Positions 43,032 to 51,439 of a stretch of DNA of 64,000 nt are shown in pieces. Position 1 is the stretch's first letter, and each line of letters begins with the position of its first letter. Made by a program: the position numbers and the translations under genes. The notes beneath the pieces are model-generated. The model saw nothing but the letters and a program-made list of their open reading frames with translations, was not told where the DNA came from and searched no databases. The DNA is taken from assembly GCA_020161435.1 (NCBI GenBank), contig JAIUNV010000001.1, positions 682,001 to 746,000 on the forward strand. Direction: 5' to 3'. Origin of the DNA: Bacteroidota bacterium. Lineage in GTDB: Bacteria > Bacteroidota > Bacteroidia > Chitinophagales > Chitinophagaceae.

Positions 43032-43114
43032 TTGCGTAGATTTTTCGGCTTTTTTATAACCCTGCGTTATGCGTGGCCTGCCATTTTTGGCGGGCAGCCT
43101 AACTTGCGCCTTTA

Positions 43115-44077
43115 ATGAACACAGATATATTAATCAGCAACATTACCAACCCCACGTTGCTGTTTTTTTTACTGGGTGTAATAGCTGCAACGGTAAAAAG
43201 TGATTTAGAAATACCAGCGAGTTCTTCGCGGTTCATTTCATTGTATTTATTGTTTTCAATAGGCTTCAGAGGAGGAGAAGAGCTGGCACATAGTGGTATT
43301 ACCAAAGAAGTAGCCGTTACCCTGGCTGCAGCCATTGTGCTGGCCATGCTGGTGCCACTCTATTCATTTTTTATACTCAAAAGAAAGCTGGCTGTGCCCG
43401 ACGCAGGAGCTGTTGCCGCAGCGTATGGCTCAGTAAGTGCAGTCACTTTTGTGGCGGCTGCTACTTTTTTGGAAGGCCGTCAAATAGCCTATGGTGGGCA
43501 TATGGTTGCGGCCATGGCACTCATGGAAGCGCCAGCTATTATCATTGGTGTGCTGCTCATTCGCCGCTACGATAAAGAGTCGGGCAGCACTACTTCTATG
43601 AAGGGGGTATTGCACGATGCATTTACTAACGGAAGCGTATTGATGATTATGGGCAGCCTGCTCATTGGCATCATCAGCGATGAAAAACAGGCTAAGGGTA
43701 TTGAGCCCTTTACCAGCGATATTTTCAAAGGGTTTTTGGCTGTGTTTCTGTTAGAAATGGGGATGGTGGCAGCCAAACGATTCAAGGCTTTCCAGCACTA
43801 TGGCTGGTTTGTAACGGTTTTTGCATTGTTGATGCCATTGTTCAACGGTTGTATCACTGCATGGGCCTCTGGCATGCTGCACATGCAGGAAGGAAACCGA
43901 TTGATGTTGTCGGTGCTTGCAGCGAGTGCATCATACATCGCTGTGCCCGCAGCCATGCGGTTGGCAGCGCCCAAAGCCGATCCGGGTTTGTACATCCCGA
44001 TGGCTCTGGGCGTTACGTTTCCGCTGAATATTACCATTGGCCTGCCATTGTATTGGGGCCTGGTACAAATGACCTGA
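43115..44077 (+). CDS. sbtA: sodium-dependent bicarbonate transporter family permease (SbtA-like)
   Basis: A 320-residue inner-membrane permease with about ten helices. Typical SbtA segments are NPTLLFFLLGVIAATVKSDL, the SIGFRGGEELAHSG loop, AAAYGSVSAVTFVAAATFLE, GHMVAAMALMEAPAIIIGVL and LEMGMVAAKRFKAF, with an inverted-repeat layout. In cyanobacteria SbtA imports bicarbonate with sodium. No PII-like SbtB gene lies next to it; instead the convergent beta-carbonic anhydrase gene ends 3 bp past its stop, where GACCTGATATTACAGGTC could form a small hairpin across both stops. Confidence 0.88.
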   Translation: MNTDILISNITNPTLLFFLLGVIAATVKSDLEIPASSSRFISLYLLFSIGFRGGEELAHSGITKEVAVTLAAAIVLAMLVPLYSFFILKRKLAVPDAGAVAAAYGSVSAVTFVAAATFLEGRQIAYGGHMVAAMALMEAPAIIIGVLLIRRYDKESGSTTSMKGVLHDAFTNGSVLMIMGSLLIGIISDEKQAKGIEPFTSDIFKGFLAVFLLEMGMVAAKRFKAFQHYGWFVTVFALLMPLFNGCITAWASGMLHMQEGNRLMLSVLAASASYIAVPAAMRLAAPKADPGLYIPMALGVTFPLNITIGLPLYWGLVQMT

Positions 44078-44079
44078 TA

Positions 44080-44712
44080 TTACAGGTCGTCGTATTCGTA
44101 AATATGATCGAGATGGGTATTTGCATCCATGGTGACCAATGGTTTTAAAATGCCGTTGGCAAGGCTGTACACCCAGCCATGCAAAATGGGGCGTTGTTCA
44201 TGTTTCCACATTTTTTGAATAATAGAAGTTTTAGCAAGGTTGAGTACTTGTTCCTCCACGTTTAGCTCCACCATTCTGTCTACCCGCTTGTCTTCATCTT
44301 CAATGGCGGCCAGTTCATCTTCGTGCAAGCGGTATACATCTTTAATGTTGCGCAGCCACTTGTTTATGATGCCGAGGTTGTGATGGCTGAGTGCCGCTTT
44401 TACACCGCCGCAACCATAGTGTCCGCATACAATTACGTGCTTTACTTTCAGGTGTACTACTGCATATTCCAGCACACTCAGCAGGTTCAGATCGGTGTGC
44501 ACCACCATGTTGGCAATATTGCGCTGCACAAAAATTTCACCGGGTGCTGTGCCGGTGATTTCATTGGCCGGCACACGGCTGTCGCTGCAGCCAATCCATA
44601 AAAATTCGGGTGTTTGAATGCCCACCAATCTTTTGAAATATTCAGGATCAGCATCCTTCATTTCTTTGGCCCAGGCCTTGTTTTCCAGCAGTAATTTTTC
44701 GTATGATTTCAT
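44080..44712 (-). CDS. can: beta-carbonic anhydrase
   Basis: A 210-residue beta-class carbonic anhydrase interconverting CO2 and bicarbonate. Zinc ligands are Cys42, His98 and Cys101 ([27 protein letters not shown]), with the Asp44-Arg46 dyad in CSDSR. Other landmarks are [33 protein letters not shown] and [15 protein letters not shown]. It lies between the SbtA-like permease (convergent) and the SulP transporter (same strand, 32 bp upstream), forming an inorganic-carbon handling group. Confidence 0.95.
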   Translation of the reverse strand: MKSYEKLLLENKAWAKEMKDADPEYFKRLVGIQTPEFLWIGCSDSRVPANEITGTAPGEIFVQRNIANMVVHTDLNLLSVLEYAVVHLKVKHVIVCGHYGCGGVKAALSHHNLGIINKWLRNIKDVYRLHEDELAAIEDEDKRVDRMVELNVEEQVLNLAKTSIIQKMWKHEQRPILHGWVYSLANGILKPLVTMDANTHLDHIYEYDDL

Positions 44713-44744
44713 GGGTAAGTTGTTTTATAAGGTCAATCGAATGA

Positions 44745-46307
44745 TTAGGCAATTGTGCGGTTGTTGGTTTTGAAGAATGTTTTGGAGGCAGTTTGATTGA
44801 ATTTGATATACACCCGGATGGCTCTTGTTTCAGCATTGACGATAAAGTCATTGACCATGTCTACTACATCTCTGTCAATGAACTCACTCTTGGTAGCATC
44901 AATCAATACCGAAGTGTTATTGGGTATAGATTCAATGATATTTTTCATCAGTCCTTTGTTCAAGAAACTTACTTCTTTGCGAAAGCGAATGAGGTAACGG
45001 CGCTCATCTTTGATAAAGAAAATAGCCGATTTGAAATTGCTGCGCAGCACAAAGAACATGCCTACAAACATGCCAATGATAATACCAATGAGCAAATCGG
45101 TGAGCAAAATAGCCACCACGGTAATTACAAAAGGCAAAAACTGATCCCAGCCTTTACGGTAATGCTCGGTAAAGAGACCCACTTTGGCAAGTTTATATCC
45201 TGTAAAAATGAGGATGGCTGCCAGACTGGCTTTGGGAATGAGATTCAGATAATCGGCAAAAAACAATACGGATAGCAAGAGCAACACGCCATGCATGATA
45301 GCGGACAGTTTCGACTTGGCACCGGCACTTACATTGGCAGAGCTACGCACAATTACCGATGTTACCGGAAGCCCACCCAACAAACCAGCTACAATATTGC
45401 CAACGCCCTGGGCTTTTAGTTCACGGTTGCTGGGGCTGATTCTTTTTTCAGGGTCTATTTTGTCGATTGCCTCAATGCTCAGGAGGGTTTCAAGGCTGGC
45501 CACAATGGCAAGCGTTAGTGCTGTGAGCCACACCTGACTATTGGCCAATCCCGAAAAGTCGGGGTGTGGCAATGAAGCAACAAAAGCTGATGGCGCATCA
45601 AACACGTCGAGTTTTACCAAATGGTCGCCCGATAAAGCAAGGTGCGGAGCCGAAGATGCAAAAAACTGATTACAGGCAATGCCGGACAATACAACAATGA
45701 GTGGTCCGGGTATGAGTTGAAAAATGCGCTGTTTTTTGATTGCCTTGGATTCATACATCAATAAGATGGCTGTAGCAATCAGGGCAATGATGATGGCACC
45801 GGATGATATATACTGAAAGGAATTTAAAATGGCAGAAAATGTGTTGCTGTTATCGGGCTGCAAAAAAGCCTCATCGCCTTCGGGGTTGGCATCATAGCCC
45901 ACAAAGTGAGGCAGTTGTTTTAAAATAAGAATGATACCAATGGCAGCCAACATGCCTTTGATAACGGAATTGGGGATGAACTCGCCTATAATGCCTGCTT
46001 TTACAAAACCAAAAATCAATTGTATTACACCTGCGAGTACCACGCTCAGCAGAAAAATGCTGTAGGAATCCAATTTGCCAATGGCACCGGCAACAATGGC
46101 CGTAAGGCCGGCTGCCGGACCACTCACACTGAGCTGACTACCGCTAAGAGCACCAATAACAATACCGCCTACAATACCAGCAATAATTCCTGTAACGGGA
46201 GCAGCATCGCTGGCTACCGCCACGCCAAGGCAAAGCGGTAATGCCACTAAAAACACGACGATGGACGCAGGTATATCAGCACCTGCATTCCTGAACAAAT
46301 TTTTCAT
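44745..46307 (-). CDS. SulP family inorganic anion transporter
   Basis: A 520-residue SLC26/SulP transporter. The membrane part (about 1-400) starts DIPASIVVFLVALPLCLGVA and has GALSGSQLSVSGPAAGLTAI, ATLASLETLLSIEAIDKIDP-like and GLLGGLPVTSVIVRSSANVS segments, then GFT-like helices to ILLTDLLIGIIIGMFVGMFF. A short STAS-like tail (about 440-515: NTSVLIDATKSEFIDRDVVD) follows. SulP members move sulfate, bicarbonate or other anions. The carbonic anhydrase 32 bp downstream in the same direction favours bicarbonate (BicA-like). Confidence 0.9.
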   Translation of the reverse strand: MKNLFRNAGADIPASIVVFLVALPLCLGVAVASDAAPVTGIIAGIVGGIVIGALSGSQLSVSGPAAGLTAIVAGAIGKLDSYSIFLLSVVLAGVIQLIFGFVKAGIIGEFIPNSVIKGMLAAIGIILILKQLPHFVGYDANPEGDEAFLQPDNSNTFSAILNSFQYISSGAIIIALIATAILLMYESKAIKKQRIFQLIPGPLIVVLSGIACNQFFASSAPHLALSGDHLVKLDVFDAPSAFVASLPHPDFSGLANSQVWLTALTLAIVASLETLLSIEAIDKIDPEKRISPSNRELKAQGVGNIVAGLLGGLPVTSVIVRSSANVSAGAKSKLSAIMHGVLLLLSVLFFADYLNLIPKASLAAILIFTGYKLAKVGLFTEHYRKGWDQFLPFVITVVAILLTDLLIGIIIGMFVGMFFVLRSNFKSAIFFIKDERRYLIRFRKEVSFLNKGLMKNIIESIPNNTSVLIDATKSEFIDRDVVDMVNDFIVNAETRAIRVYIKFNQTASKTFFKTNNRTIA

Positions 46308-46357
46308 GAATGGGAAGAATAAGTGGGAAGATCAAAACCAAAAAAAAGAGTACTGTA

Positions 46358-46380
46358 TTGTTGGTTGAGTAGACCAACAA
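46358..46380. repeat. dispersed palindrome, copy C
   Basis: TTGTTGGTT-GAGTA-GACCAACAA, a 9-5-9 inverted repeat with one mismatch to a perfect palindrome, otherwise identical to the copies at 16385 and 17224. It lies between the small gene at 46392 and the SulP gene. Confidence 0.6.
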
Positions 46381-46391
46381 TGAACTACAAC

Positions 46392-46691
46392 TCAGGCTTT
46401 TGGAGGAGGGATCAAAATATCTTCCGCAGGACCATTAGGAACCATTTCTTTCAGCAAAGCACTACTGTGCATTTGTGTTTGGTAAGACCAGTGAAACGAT
46501 TCTTTCGGGTGTAAGTAATTGTCAGACCCGTGTAAAGGTTCTTTACATTTTTCTTCCAGTATCTGTGGGGCTTGCTGATGCACTTCTTCATTCAATGTGT
46601 TGCTGGCCAGAAGCTTACCTATTTGCATTAATGGCAAAACGGTGGCACTGAATACCAGCATAAGTATGAATGAAATGACTTTGCGGCGCAT
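46392..46691 (-). CDS. small exported protein (hypothetical)
   Basis: A 99-residue protein from the ATG at 46689-46691. It has a basic start and one hydrophobic segment (MRRKVISFILMLVFSATVLP), then a polar, His- and Pro-containing mature part (EEVHQQAPQILEEKCKEPLH, SDNYLHPKESFHWSY, ILIPPPKA). Bacteroidota have many such short exported proteins with a 'PLMQIGKLL' segment after the signal. The function is unknown. It lies upstream of the SulP gene on the same strand, 84 bp apart. Confidence 0.55.
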   Translation of the reverse strand: MRRKVISFILMLVFSATVLPLMQIGKLLASNTLNEEVHQQAPQILEEKCKEPLHGSDNYLHPKESFHWSYQTQMHSSALLKEMVPNGPAEDILIPPPKA

Positions 46692-46759
46692 AGAATAAGC
46701 GCAAATATAACCGAGGGTTATTATAGCGCTACACAAATTTCCTTAACAAAAATTAAAAC

Positions 46760-47040
46760 AAAAAAAAGCCGGACTAGACAATCCGGCTGTGAGCGTGATG
46801 AGAAAACAGCCTTAAATGGACAGGCTAATGGTGTGTAGCTTGTCCGTTTATGTAAAGTGTTGCTACAACTGCCGGTTGTTGAAAATGGGTGCCTCGTGGC
46901 GGGGTTTAGGTTTAGGTAGGGTGGCAGTTGTGGTGCGGTGTTTAGTTGTTTGTAAAAGAGCAGTCTGCTGGTGAAAAGTCCAGGCAGGGATCTTACGGGA
47001 TCCAACCCCTGGTAGCTTTTCATCTAGGGCTTTTCAAAGC
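46760..47040. ncRNA. possible structured RNA in a 533-bp gene-free region
   Basis: The stretch 46692-47224 has no convincing coding frame on either strand but a chain of hairpins: AGCCGGA/TCCGGCT (46767-46788); a 15-bp stem with two G-T pairs (46813-46827 with 46836-46850); CAACTGCC/GGCAGTTG (46866-46873 with 46923-46930), extendable by G-T pairs; and a three-tier hairpin TGAAAAG, CCAGG, GGATC with their complements (46972-47022). The G-T pairs fit a plus-strand RNA. A run of T on the minus strand after the first hairpin instead fits a minus-strand terminator. The strand and ends are therefore unresolved. It matches no RNA family I know. Confidence 0.35.
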
Positions 47041-47144
47041 TTCGTTCATGGCAGAACCCGATTTGAAAAGAGTGGTGTGTGTGTTTGATGACACAAAAAT
47101 GTTCACTAAATCGGTGGCGGACAACCGTGTTTCTGCGGTATTTT

Positions 47145-47162
47145 ATGCGTAGAAATACGCAT
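47145..47162. promoter_or_regulatory. palindrome ATGCGTA-GAAA-TACGCAT upstream of the signalling module
   Basis: A perfect 7-bp inverted repeat with a 4-base spacer, 62 bp before the start codon at 47225. Its core equals the reverse complement of 7591-7604. It may be the operator of the response regulator encoded in the same module. Followed by TTTGATTTT, it could alternatively act as a terminator of the structured region before it. Confidence 0.5.
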
Positions 47163-47224
47163 TTTGATTTTCGACAATCCACTTTACCTTGCAGTTGTCC
47201 TAAAACCTTCAAAATCAAAGTCGT

Positions 47225-47680
47225 ATGGGAAAAAAAAATCCAGTAGGTCAAGCTGTAGCTGCTTTGGCCGCCAGCAAGCATGCAATTTCTAAGGCAAATG
47301 CCGACAAGTGGGCTAAGCGCTACCAGAAGTTTGTAAAAGACTTGACAAAAGCTGTGGCCAGCGGTAGCCCGGCACCTGCCAATACCCCGTCTATGGGTTC
47401 CTCTTTTGCATTTAATAAGAAGAGTGTACAGAAAATTTTGAAGGAAACGGCTGCCGTAGGTATGCGCATTTACCCCGGTATAAATGACGACAAGTGCCTG
47501 ACCACCATTTTGGTTGCTTTTGATGCAGATGGCAATAACATTACTTACACCGAAATGCCGGCAGCGGCCAAAAGCAAAACAAAGAAGCCGGTGAAAACGA
47601 CTGACGGAGACGATACGGACGACGGATTGCTGGATGAAGCCCAATCTAACCCGCCATATCCCGCACCTACCTTGCCCTAA
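47225..47680 (+). CDS. hypothetical protein at the head of the signalling module
   Basis: A 151-residue soluble protein with no signal peptide. The N-terminal third is Ala/Lys-rich and helical (GQAVAALAASKHAISKANAD, ADKWAKRYQKFVKDLTKA). The middle holds what looks like the conserved core, SFAFNKKSVQKILKETAAVG followed by MRIYPGINDDKCLTTILVAF and DADGNNITYTEM. The tail is charged and ends NPPYPAPTLP. I recall similar 'RIYPG...LTT' proteins in Bacteroidota but none with a known role. It is 32 bp before the membrane protein and kinase genes, so it may be a sensor accessory or an output of that system. Confidence 0.65.
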   Translation: MGKKNPVGQAVAALAASKHAISKANADKWAKRYQKFVKDLTKAVASGSPAPANTPSMGSSFAFNKKSVQKILKETAAVGMRIYPGINDDKCLTTILVAFDADGNNITYTEMPAAAKSKTKKPVKTTDGDDTDDGLLDEAQSNPPYPAPTLP

Positions 47681-47712
47681 CTCTCATTCGTCAATGCGTT
47701 TTGCATCAACAC

Positions 47713-48363
47713 ATGTCTGTTCTTTTCATTAACTATTTAATGTCCATGACCATTTCGCTTGCTGCCATTACCGGCAGTTTGCGTTGGGGTAAAATTGACC
47801 CATCCAACAGGCCCATTATTGTGGCCTGGTGGATTGTGGTCATTACGGAAACTATTCAGTATTTGCTCATAAATCTTGGTATGTACAGTAATCTTGTATA
47901 TAACCTCTATATGGTGCCCTTATCAGCAATGTTACTTTTTCAATTTAATAAGTGGGGGATACTTGGGAAAAGACTAATGCTTGCCATTTTTTTGATTTTA
48001 ATAGCAATATGGATTGCTGATTATTTTATTATTAATGGATACATGCTTACCACCAGGCGATTTATACACCGGTTGATGTTTAATCTGGTGGTTGTTATGT
48101 TGGCAGTTACCAGTATCAACAAGCAAATCATGTCGGAGCGTAGAGTATTGCTAACCAATTCTCGCTTCCTCATTTGTGTGGGCCTCACTATTTATTACAC
48201 GTATCGTGTGCTTGTGGATGCGTTTTGGCTGAATGAGCTCAGTAATGAATTCACCACAATTTTGGCTAGTTTCAATCGCTACCTGCTTCAATTTTATTAT
48301 CTCATTCTATTTTTGGCAGCCTTATGGATTCCAAGGAAAAAGAATTATATACTGCCATCCTGA
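47713..48363 (+). CDS. polytopic membrane protein, likely sensor partner
   Basis: A 216-residue membrane protein from the ATG at 47713. Six or seven hydrophobic helices are visible (INYLMSMTISLAAITGSL, IIVAWWIVVITETIQYLLIN, LYMVPLSAMLLFQF, LMLAIFLILIAIWIADYFII, FNLVVVMLAVTSIN, FLICVGLTIYYTYRVLVDAF and YYLILFLAALWIP). It has no known enzymatic motif. Its 3' end overlaps the histidine kinase gene by 40 bp, which argues for coupled translation. Since the kinase itself has only one membrane helix and no sensor domain, this protein is a good candidate for the missing sensor; that is inference. Confidence 0.7.
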   Translation: MSVLFINYLMSMTISLAAITGSLRWGKIDPSNRPIIVAWWIVVITETIQYLLINLGMYSNLVYNLYMVPLSAMLLFQFNKWGILGKRLMLAIFLILIAIWIADYFIINGYMLTTRRFIHRLMFNLVVVMLAVTSINKQIMSERRVLLTNSRFLICVGLTIYYTYRVLVDAFWLNELSNEFTTILASFNRYLLQFYYLILFLAALWIPRKKNYILPS

Positions 48364-49082
48364 TAGCTACTTTAATTATTGCAGCTATCCTCCTGTATTT
48401 TATTTTTTCCATTATATGGTATCAAAAAAAATACCGCTCCCTCTCCAAGGCAAAAATTTCTGCTGAAATAACTACGCTTGAAAATGAACGAAAACGAATA
48501 GCCAGTGATTTGCACGACGATGTAGGTCCGTTGCTGTCTGCTATAAAAATTCAAATCAATCATTTGGATGGACAGAACGAAGCCGAAGCCGCACTCATTC
48601 GTAAAAGCAGCAAGTACATTGATGACATTATTAAACGAATGAGGGAAATTAGCAACGACCTTTTGCCTAATGTGCTTATTCGTAAAGGACTGGCTGCTGC
48701 GATACAGGATTTTTTGGGCAAAATGAATGATAGCGACTCTTTAAAAATCACATTCACTTGCCCGCAAGAGCAGCGGGTGCCAGCAAATGTAGAAGTAAAC
48801 GTGTACCGGATAGTACAGGAAATAGTGCACAATACCGTGAAGCATGCAGAGGCCACCCATTTGCAAATACAACTGGTGATTGATGAACACATGCTGCGCC
48901 TGGCATCGGAAGATAACGGCAAGGGTTTTGACTATAAAGAAATGATTGCTAAAAATGGTGGGTTGGGATTGCTTAATTTGCAGAGCCGTGCCGAAGTAAT
49001 GGGAGGAGAGTTTGACTTTACCACCGAAAAAAGCAAGGGCACCAGATACCTTTTTGAAATTCCCTTGAAAAAGAGCGTATGA
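48324..49082 (+). CDS. sensor histidine kinase, NarL/HisKA_3 type
   Basis: A 252-residue kinase with one N-terminal membrane helix (AILIATLIIAAILLYFIFSI, about 11-30) and no sensor domain. The HisKA_3 dimer helix carries the phospho-acceptor His64 in RKRIASDLHDDVGPLLSAIK. The HATPase domain has the N box IVQEIVHNTVKHAEA, the G1 box DNGKGFDY and GGLGLLNLQSRAEVMGG. It overlaps the membrane protein gene by 40 bp upstream and the response regulator by 4 bp downstream (ATGA), so the three are translated together. Confidence 0.93.
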   Translation: MDSKEKELYTAILIATLIIAAILLYFIFSIIWYQKKYRSLSKAKISAEITTLENERKRIASDLHDDVGPLLSAIKIQINHLDGQNEAEAALIRKSSKYIDDIIKRMREISNDLLPNVLIRKGLAAAIQDFLGKMNDSDSLKITFTCPQEQRVPANVEVNVYRIVQEIVHNTVKHAEATHLQIQLVIDEHMLRLASEDNGKGFDYKEMIAKNGGLGLLNLQSRAEVMGGEFDFTTEKSKGTRYLFEIPLKKSV

Positions 49083-49756
49083 GTCGTGTACAAACGGAAA
49101 TAAACGTGATCATGGCCGATGATCATGAAATATTCAGAGATGGATTCAGGCTAATGCTGAGCAAAAGCCCGTTTATAAAATTATTGGCCGAAGCAGAAAA
49201 CGGTCGTGAATTGGTGAAACTCACCGAAGCATTGAAACCCGATGTGGTTATTACCGACATTAAAATGCCTGTAATAGATGGCATTGAAGCCGCCCGGATT
49301 ATCCGCGAAAAATTTCCACATATTGGCATCATTGGCCTCAGCATGTTTGACGAAGAAGACCTCATTCTTGAAATGCTGGATGCCGGTGCCCTTGGCTACC
49401 TCATTAAAAATGCCGACAAAGACGAAGTGGCCGATGCTATAAAAACCGTATACAAAGGCGAACATTATTATTGCCGTACCACCAGCCACAAACTGGCCCA
49501 CATGATAGCCCGTAGCAAGTCGCACAATATGGGCAAACGAGAAAAGGTGGAGTTCACAGATAAGGAAATCGAAGTCATACAACTCATTTGCAAAGAGCTC
49601 ACCAATAAAGAAATTGCCGACCAGTTGTTTTTGAGCGTTAGAACAGTGGAAGGATACCGACAACGCATATTAGAGAGAATGCAGGTGAAAAACACTGTTG
49701 GCCTTGTGGTATATGCCATCAACCACGGCTTGTTTAACCCAAAGGCAGGCAACTAA
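49079..49756 (+). CDS. response regulator, LuxR/NarL family
   Basis: A 225-residue regulator. The receiver domain has the acidic pair near 14-15 in IMADDHEIFRDGFRLML, the phospho-acceptor Asp60 in PDVVITDIKMPVIDGIEAAR and the Lys in GYLIKNADKDEVADAI. A LuxR-type helix-turn-helix follows at about 160-215 (FTDKEIEVIQLICKELTNKE, IADQLFLSVRTVEGYRQRIL). It overlaps the kinase by 4 bp. Palindromes such as GCGTA-N4-TACGC, seen upstream of the module and of the surface genes at 7696, fit a dimeric LuxR-type protein as target sites; this is inference. Confidence 0.94.
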   Translation: MSRVQTEINVIMADDHEIFRDGFRLMLSKSPFIKLLAEAENGRELVKLTEALKPDVVITDIKMPVIDGIEAARIIREKFPHIGIIGLSMFDEEDLILEMLDAGALGYLIKNADKDEVADAIKTVYKGEHYYCRTTSHKLAHMIARSKSHNMGKREKVEFTDKEIEVIQLICKELTNKEIADQLFLSVRTVEGYRQRILERMQVKNTVGLVVYAINHGLFNPKAGN

Positions 49757-49804
49757 TCAGCTGCCCGATTTGTATTACCATTCACCCAATTGATTTCTCT
49801 GCAC

Positions 49805-51403
49805 ATGCAAACGGATTATCTCGTAATCGGCTCGGGCATTGCCGGCCTTACTTATGCTGTAAAAGTTGCCACAGCCAAGCCTTCGGCAAAAGTGGTGGTA
49901 CTCACCAAAACCTTTAGCGATGAAACCAATACAAAGTATGCACAAGGAGGTATAGCCGGTGTGTGGGATGCTATGAACGACAGTTTTGAAAAGCATATAG
50001 AAGACACGCTGATTGCAGGCGATGGCTTATGCAATGCCGACACAGTAAAAATTGTAGTAACCGAAGGCCCCCAACGTATTCGGGAAATAATAGAATGGGG
50101 AGCACAGTTTGATTTGGATGCCGACGGCGATTATGCTTTGGGCAGAGAAGGCGGACACAGTGAGCACCGCATACTGCATCATAAAGATGTAACCGGTAAA
50201 GAAATGGAACGAGCTCTGCTGCAAAAAGTAGCCAGCTTACCCAACATCAGTATTCTTAATCATTATTTTGTACTCGATATTATTACCCAGCACCACTTGG
50301 GGTACCTCATTACCAAAAGCACTCCTGATATTGCCTGCTATGGGGTATATGTACTCAATTTGGAAACACATGCCATAGAGCAGGTGCGCAGCAATATAAC
50401 GCTTCTGGCTACGGGCGGAAACGGCGCTGTTTACCGAAGTACTACTAACCCAGCTATTGCTACCGGCGATGGCGTAGCCATGGTGTACCGTGCCAAAGGC
50501 CGAATTGAAAACATGGAGTTCATCCAGTTTCATCCCACAGCCTTATACGAAGCTGGTTTGCGTGGGCAGTCATTTCTCATCACCGAAGCAGTTCGTGGCG
50601 ATGGGGGTATTTTGCGCAACCATAAAGGTGAAGCTTTTATGGAGCGGTATGACGAAAGAAAAGATTTGGCCCCACGTGACATTGTAGCCCGTGCCATTGA
50701 TAGTGAAATGAAAATAAGCGGTACCGAACATGTGTACCTCGATTGCAGGCATATTCCATTGGAAGATTTTGTGCATCATTTCCCCAACATTTATGAAAAA
50801 TGCAAAAGCATTGGCATTGATATAACGCAGCACATGATTCCTGTGGCACCGGCTGCACATTATAGTTGTGGTGGTATTAAAACAGATGAACACGGCCGCA
50901 CCAGCATTCGCAATTTGTATGCTGCCGGAGAGTGTGCATCTACGGGCTTACACGGTGCTAACCGCTTAGCCAGCAATTCGCTGCTCGAAGCAATGGTGTA
51001 TGCTCATCGCAGCGCCGTACATGCCTTGCAAGATGCTGTGCCAGTAGCACCACCTGCCAGCATACCAGATTGGGATGCAAGGGGTACCAGCAATCCACGT
51101 GAAATGATTTTGATTACCCAAAGCCTGAAAGAGTTACAGCTTTTGATGAGTGATTACGTAGGCATTGTGCGAAACAATGTGCGTTTGCAACGTGCCATGC
51201 GCCGACTCGATTTGTTGCACGAAGAAATTGAAGAGCTGTATCGCACTTCGATTGTTTCGCCACAATTGTGCGAACTACGCAACATGATTACTGTGGGTTA
51301 TCTCATTGTAAAAAGTGCTCAGTTCCGGCACGAAAGCAGAGGGCTCCATTTCAATACAGACTATCCTGAAAAATGTAGCCTGGCTCAAAATATTGTGCTC
51401 TGA
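49805..51403 (+). CDS. nadB: L-aspartate oxidase
   Basis: A 532-residue flavoenzyme oxidising L-aspartate to iminoaspartate, the first step of NAD synthesis. The start at 49805 (MQTDYLVIGSGIAGLTYAVK) gives the FAD-binding GxGxxG at residues 8-13. Further landmarks are NTKYAQGGIAGVWDAMNDSF, the active-site GREGGHSEHRILHHKD, ENMEFIQFHPTALYEAG, APAAHYSCGGIKTDEHGRT, AAGECASTGLHGANRLASNS and the helical C-terminal domain. nadA and nadC are not in the window. It is 49 bp after the response regulator but has its own role. Confidence 0.95.
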   Translation: MQTDYLVIGSGIAGLTYAVKVATAKPSAKVVVLTKTFSDETNTKYAQGGIAGVWDAMNDSFEKHIEDTLIAGDGLCNADTVKIVVTEGPQRIREIIEWGAQFDLDADGDYALGREGGHSEHRILHHKDVTGKEMERALLQKVASLPNISILNHYFVLDIITQHHLGYLITKSTPDIACYGVYVLNLETHAIEQVRSNITLLATGGNGAVYRSTTNPAIATGDGVAMVYRAKGRIENMEFIQFHPTALYEAGLRGQSFLITEAVRGDGGILRNHKGEAFMERYDERKDLAPRDIVARAIDSEMKISGTEHVYLDCRHIPLEDFVHHFPNIYEKCKSIGIDITQHMIPVAPAAHYSCGGIKTDEHGRTSIRNLYAAGECASTGLHGANRLASNSLLEAMVYAHRSAVHALQDAVPVAPPASIPDWDARGTSNPREMILITQSLKELQLLMSDYVGIVRNNVRLQRAMRRLDLLHEEIEELYRTSIVSPQLCELRNMITVGYLIVKSAQFRHESRGLHFNTDYPEKCSLAQNIVL

Positions 51404-51439
51404 TGACTTGTTATTGTTAACTGCGTAAAACATCAGATT

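Noticed and set aside
46971..47062. RNase P RNA-like words (AAAAGTCCAGGC and CAGAACCCG)
   Set aside because: They resemble conserved regions I and V but lie only about 70 bases apart, too close for RNase P RNA, and the other conserved regions are missing.
46946..47152. A short plus-strand frame and the opposite minus frame 46721-47023 in the gene-free region
   Set aside because: Both run through hairpin-forming sequence, have atypical composition and no recognisable protein pattern.
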